DNA of 8,757 nt from Lachnospiraceae bacterium UBA1718 (lineage in GTDB: Bacteria > Bacillota > Clostridia > Lachnospirales > Lachnospiraceae), in assembly GCA_002317245.1 (NCBI GenBank), contig DCIU01000011.1:1-8757 (forward strand), read 5' to 3'. The notes beneath the pieces are model-generated. The model was not told the origin of the DNA, did not search any database, and was given only the letters and a program-made list of their open reading frames with translations. Positions 7,741 through 8,757 of the stretch are shown one piece after another (the first letter of the stretch is position 1; the number at the start of each line of letters is the position of its first letter). The translations under genes were made by a program, and so were the position numbers.

Positions 7741-7763
7741 TGATTATTCTCTGTAAGCTAGAA

Positions 7764-7907
7764 TTACTTAGCCTTCTCGCAAGTCTGATTTCCAACTGTA
7801 CAAGATGTCTTGCAAGCTGACTGGCAAGATGTCTGGCATTCGCCACATCCACCCTTCTTCATAGACTCCTTAAGATCTCTTGTGCTTAATGTCTTAATAT
7901 GCTTCAT
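7764..7907 (-). CDS. scfA: SCIFF precursor peptide (six cysteines in forty-five residues; ranthipeptide)
   Basis: A 47-residue ribosomally made peptide modified by ScfB. It has exactly six cysteines, at 21, 24, 28, 32, 36 and 43, in the family's hallmark core GCGECQTSCQSACKTSC. The N-terminus MKHIKTLSTRDLK is the conserved leader, presumably bound by the RRE of ScfB. In the C. thermocellum homologue CteA the thioether is reported, from memory, between Cys32 and Thr37; this peptide has C32 and T37 at the same numbers. The start at 7907 is set by a perfect AAGGAGG (7917-7923) 9 nt upstream and by the family N-terminus. A longer in-frame start at 7970 would add 21 residues, would lie upstream of the -10 element and has no such site. 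No signal peptide is visible, and the biological role of SCIFF peptides remains poorly defined. Confidence 0.96.
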   Translation of the reverse strand: MKHIKTLSTRDLKESMKKGGCGECQTSCQSACKTSCTVGNQTCEKAK

Positions 7908-7916
7908 AAAGAAAAG

Positions 7917-7923
7917 CCTCCTT
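7917..7923 (-). promoter_or_regulatory. Consensus Shine-Dalgarno of scfA
   Basis: The minus strand reads AAGGAGG, a full match to the anti-Shine-Dalgarno, 9 nt before the ATG at 7907. It decides the scfA start and predicts strong translation. By contrast, the maturase gene scfB has only AGGT. Confidence 0.9.
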
Positions 7924-7954
7924 AATTGTACTCTAATTGCACATATATGTTGGT

Positions 7955-7983
7955 AGTATAGAACAACCAATACAATTTTGCAA
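7955..7983 (-). promoter_or_regulatory. Sigma-A-type promoter of the scfA operon
   Basis: On the minus strand TTGCAA (7978-7983) and TATACT (7955-7960) are separated by exactly 17 nt, close to the consensus for the vegetative sigma factor. The predicted start, near 7948, gives a leader of about 40 nt before scfA. A 10-bp palindrome, ACATATATGT (7941-7950), overlaps that start point. The -35 element begins 12 nt after the stop codon of the chemotaxis gene. Confidence 0.75.
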
Positions 7984-7995
7984 GTATTTTACCTA

Positions 7996-8757
7996 TTATT
8001 CATCATCGCTAATCTCGTCGATTTTTTCTTCGATTCTGTCCTCTATCTTGTCAATTGCATCATCAATTCTTGCCTCAAGCGCGTCATCAAATGACTCAAT
8101 CTTCTCACCAAAGTTTTCCTTGAAATCTTCTATAGCCTCTACTCTCTCTTCAATATCAGCCTTAACATCGCTTCTGAAGTCTTCGATATCAGACTTAACA
8201 TCGCTCTTGAAGTCATCAATATCAGTTCTCACATCCCTCTTAATCTCTTCGATAGCGTCGATGAGTGAATCATCTTCCTGGTTGATCTCGTCAATTGCGT
8301 CCTCTTCCTTCACAAGCTTGAAGTTCTTAACTTCATCCTCAAGGGCATTAGTAAGTGTAAGAAGGTCTGCAGATGTCTGAGATACTGACTCAATGTTAGC
8401 TGACTCCTCAGCAACAACTGCGTTAATCTCATCAATCTCAATAACAGATGTATCAGCAGCATCCTTAATAACGTTAGCAGACTGTGATGTAGCATTAATT
8501 TTGTTAGTTAATGTATTAAGCTTCTCGATAATATCATCAACGCTCTTAACAACCTCCGAAGTACCATCATTAATTGTATTGAAGTTAGCCTTAGTCTGAG
8601 CTGTAAGTTCATTACCTTCATTAAGCTTAGCTACACTATCCTGAAGCTTCTGATTCATAACATCTGACTGCTCCTGAATAGTCTTAATCATTCCACCGAT
8701 ATCGCGGGCTGCCTTATTAGAGTCATCAGCAAGCTTTCTGATCTCATCTGCTACAAC
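7996..8757 (-). CDS. Methyl-accepting chemotaxis protein, C-terminal part (5' end off the window), with acidic repeat tail
   Basis: The reading frame is open through the right edge, and 253 residues are visible. The first residues, VVADEIRKLADDSNKAARDIG, belong to the conserved signalling tip and the start of the returning helix of the MCP cytoplasmic domain, which contacts CheA and CheW. A long helical stretch follows to about visible residue 150. An ATG at 8691 falls inside this domain and is not the real start. The sensor, membrane and HAMP parts are outside the window. The last roughly 100 residues are very rich in Asp and Glu and fall into 11-residue repeats. No CheR/CheB docking pentapeptide of the NWETF type is present; the protein ends in DDE. 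No terminator separates this gene from the scfA promoter. The signalling domain is clear; the ligand and the role of the tail are unknown. Confidence 0.88.
   Translation of the reverse strand, partial: VVADEIRKLADDSNKAARDIGGMIKTIQEQSDVMNQKLQDSVAKLNEGNELTAQTKANFNTINDGTSEVVKSVDDIIEKLNTLTNKINATSQSANVIKDAADTSVIEIDEINAVVAEESANIESVSQTSADLLTLTNALEDEVKNFKLVKEEDAIDEINQEDDSLIDAIEEIKRDVRTDIDDFKSDVKSDIEDFRSDVKADIEERVEAIEDFKENFGEKIESFDDALEARIDDAIDKIEDRIEEKIDEISDDE
8005..8301 (-). repeat. Nine 11-residue (33-nt) repeats encoding an acidic helical tail
   Basis: Within the chemotaxis gene, 297 nt divide without gaps into nine 33-nt units encoding hendecads. The three clearest are 8203-8235 (DVRTDIDDFKS), 8170-8202 (DVKSDIEDFRS) and 8137-8169 (DVKADIEERVE). 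The others keep the pattern more loosely, for example RIDDAIDKIED and RIEEKIDEISD. The units show recent-looking similarity at DNA level in the middle (GATGTTAAG...GATAT) and decay towards the ends. An 11-residue period fits a long amphipathic helix or a right-handed coiled coil. Confidence 0.75.

Noticed and set aside
7908..7970. N-terminal extension of scfA by 21 residues to an upstream in-frame ATG at 7970
   Set aside because: It would start upstream of the -10 element, lacks a ribosome site, and precedes the conserved MKHIKTL start that has a perfect Shine-Dalgarno.
8137..8235. A CRISPR-like or other mobile DNA repeat
   Set aside because: The 33-nt units are contiguous without spacers, in frame, and explained by 11-residue protein repeats.
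8310..8691. A separate small gene starting at the ATG at 8691
   Set aside because: The frame stays open to the window edge, and the residues before this ATG are a canonical MCP signalling-tip sequence, so the ATG is internal.

Overview
The window reads as a chromosomal stretch from a clostridial Firmicute, most likely in or near the Lachnospiraceae. Three things point there. It carries a SCIFF precursor peptide with its radical SAM maturase, a pair known as a near-universal marker of Clostridia. It has a fused SecDF directly upstream of recJ. It has a meso-diaminopimelate-type MurE. Base composition is moderate to AT-leaning. Genus and species cannot be fixed from the sequence. Every gene lies on the minus strand, so the text below follows transcription from right to left.

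At the right edge (7996-8757) is the C-terminal end of a methyl-accepting chemotaxis protein. It carries an unusual acidic tail built from 11-residue repeats. Only 12 nt after its stop comes a strong sigma-A-like promoter (7955-7983) for scfA, the 47-residue six-cysteine SCIFF peptide (7764-7907). A long hairpin (7690-7740) separates scfA from scfB, the SPASM radical SAM enzyme that installs the thioether link (6268-7665). scfB is followed after 4 nt by a fused SecDF translocase motor (4017-6263). This SecDF has an alanine where SecF's proton-relay aspartate is expected.

A terminator-like hairpin (3971-4001) lies between secDF and recJ (2198-3964), and recJ has no visible Shine-Dalgarno. recJ is tightly linked to a rhomboid protease gene (1620-2189), whose ribosome binding site overlaps the recJ stop codon.

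The only longer gap, 1353-1619, holds a weak AT-rich terminator, a small hairpin followed by a C-run, a strong terminator and a plausible promoter. The last gene is murE (1-1352), which runs off the left edge about 35-40 residues short of its usual end.

The functional themes are RiPP (ranthipeptide) maturation coupled to protein export, DNA repair, intramembrane proteolysis, cell-wall precursor synthesis and chemotaxis. The main second-look items are the SecF substitution, the scfA/scfB hairpin, the recJ start, the hendecad tail and a possible small RNA or leader upstream of murE. No tRNA, rRNA, CRISPR array, insertion sequence or recognised riboswitch was seen.
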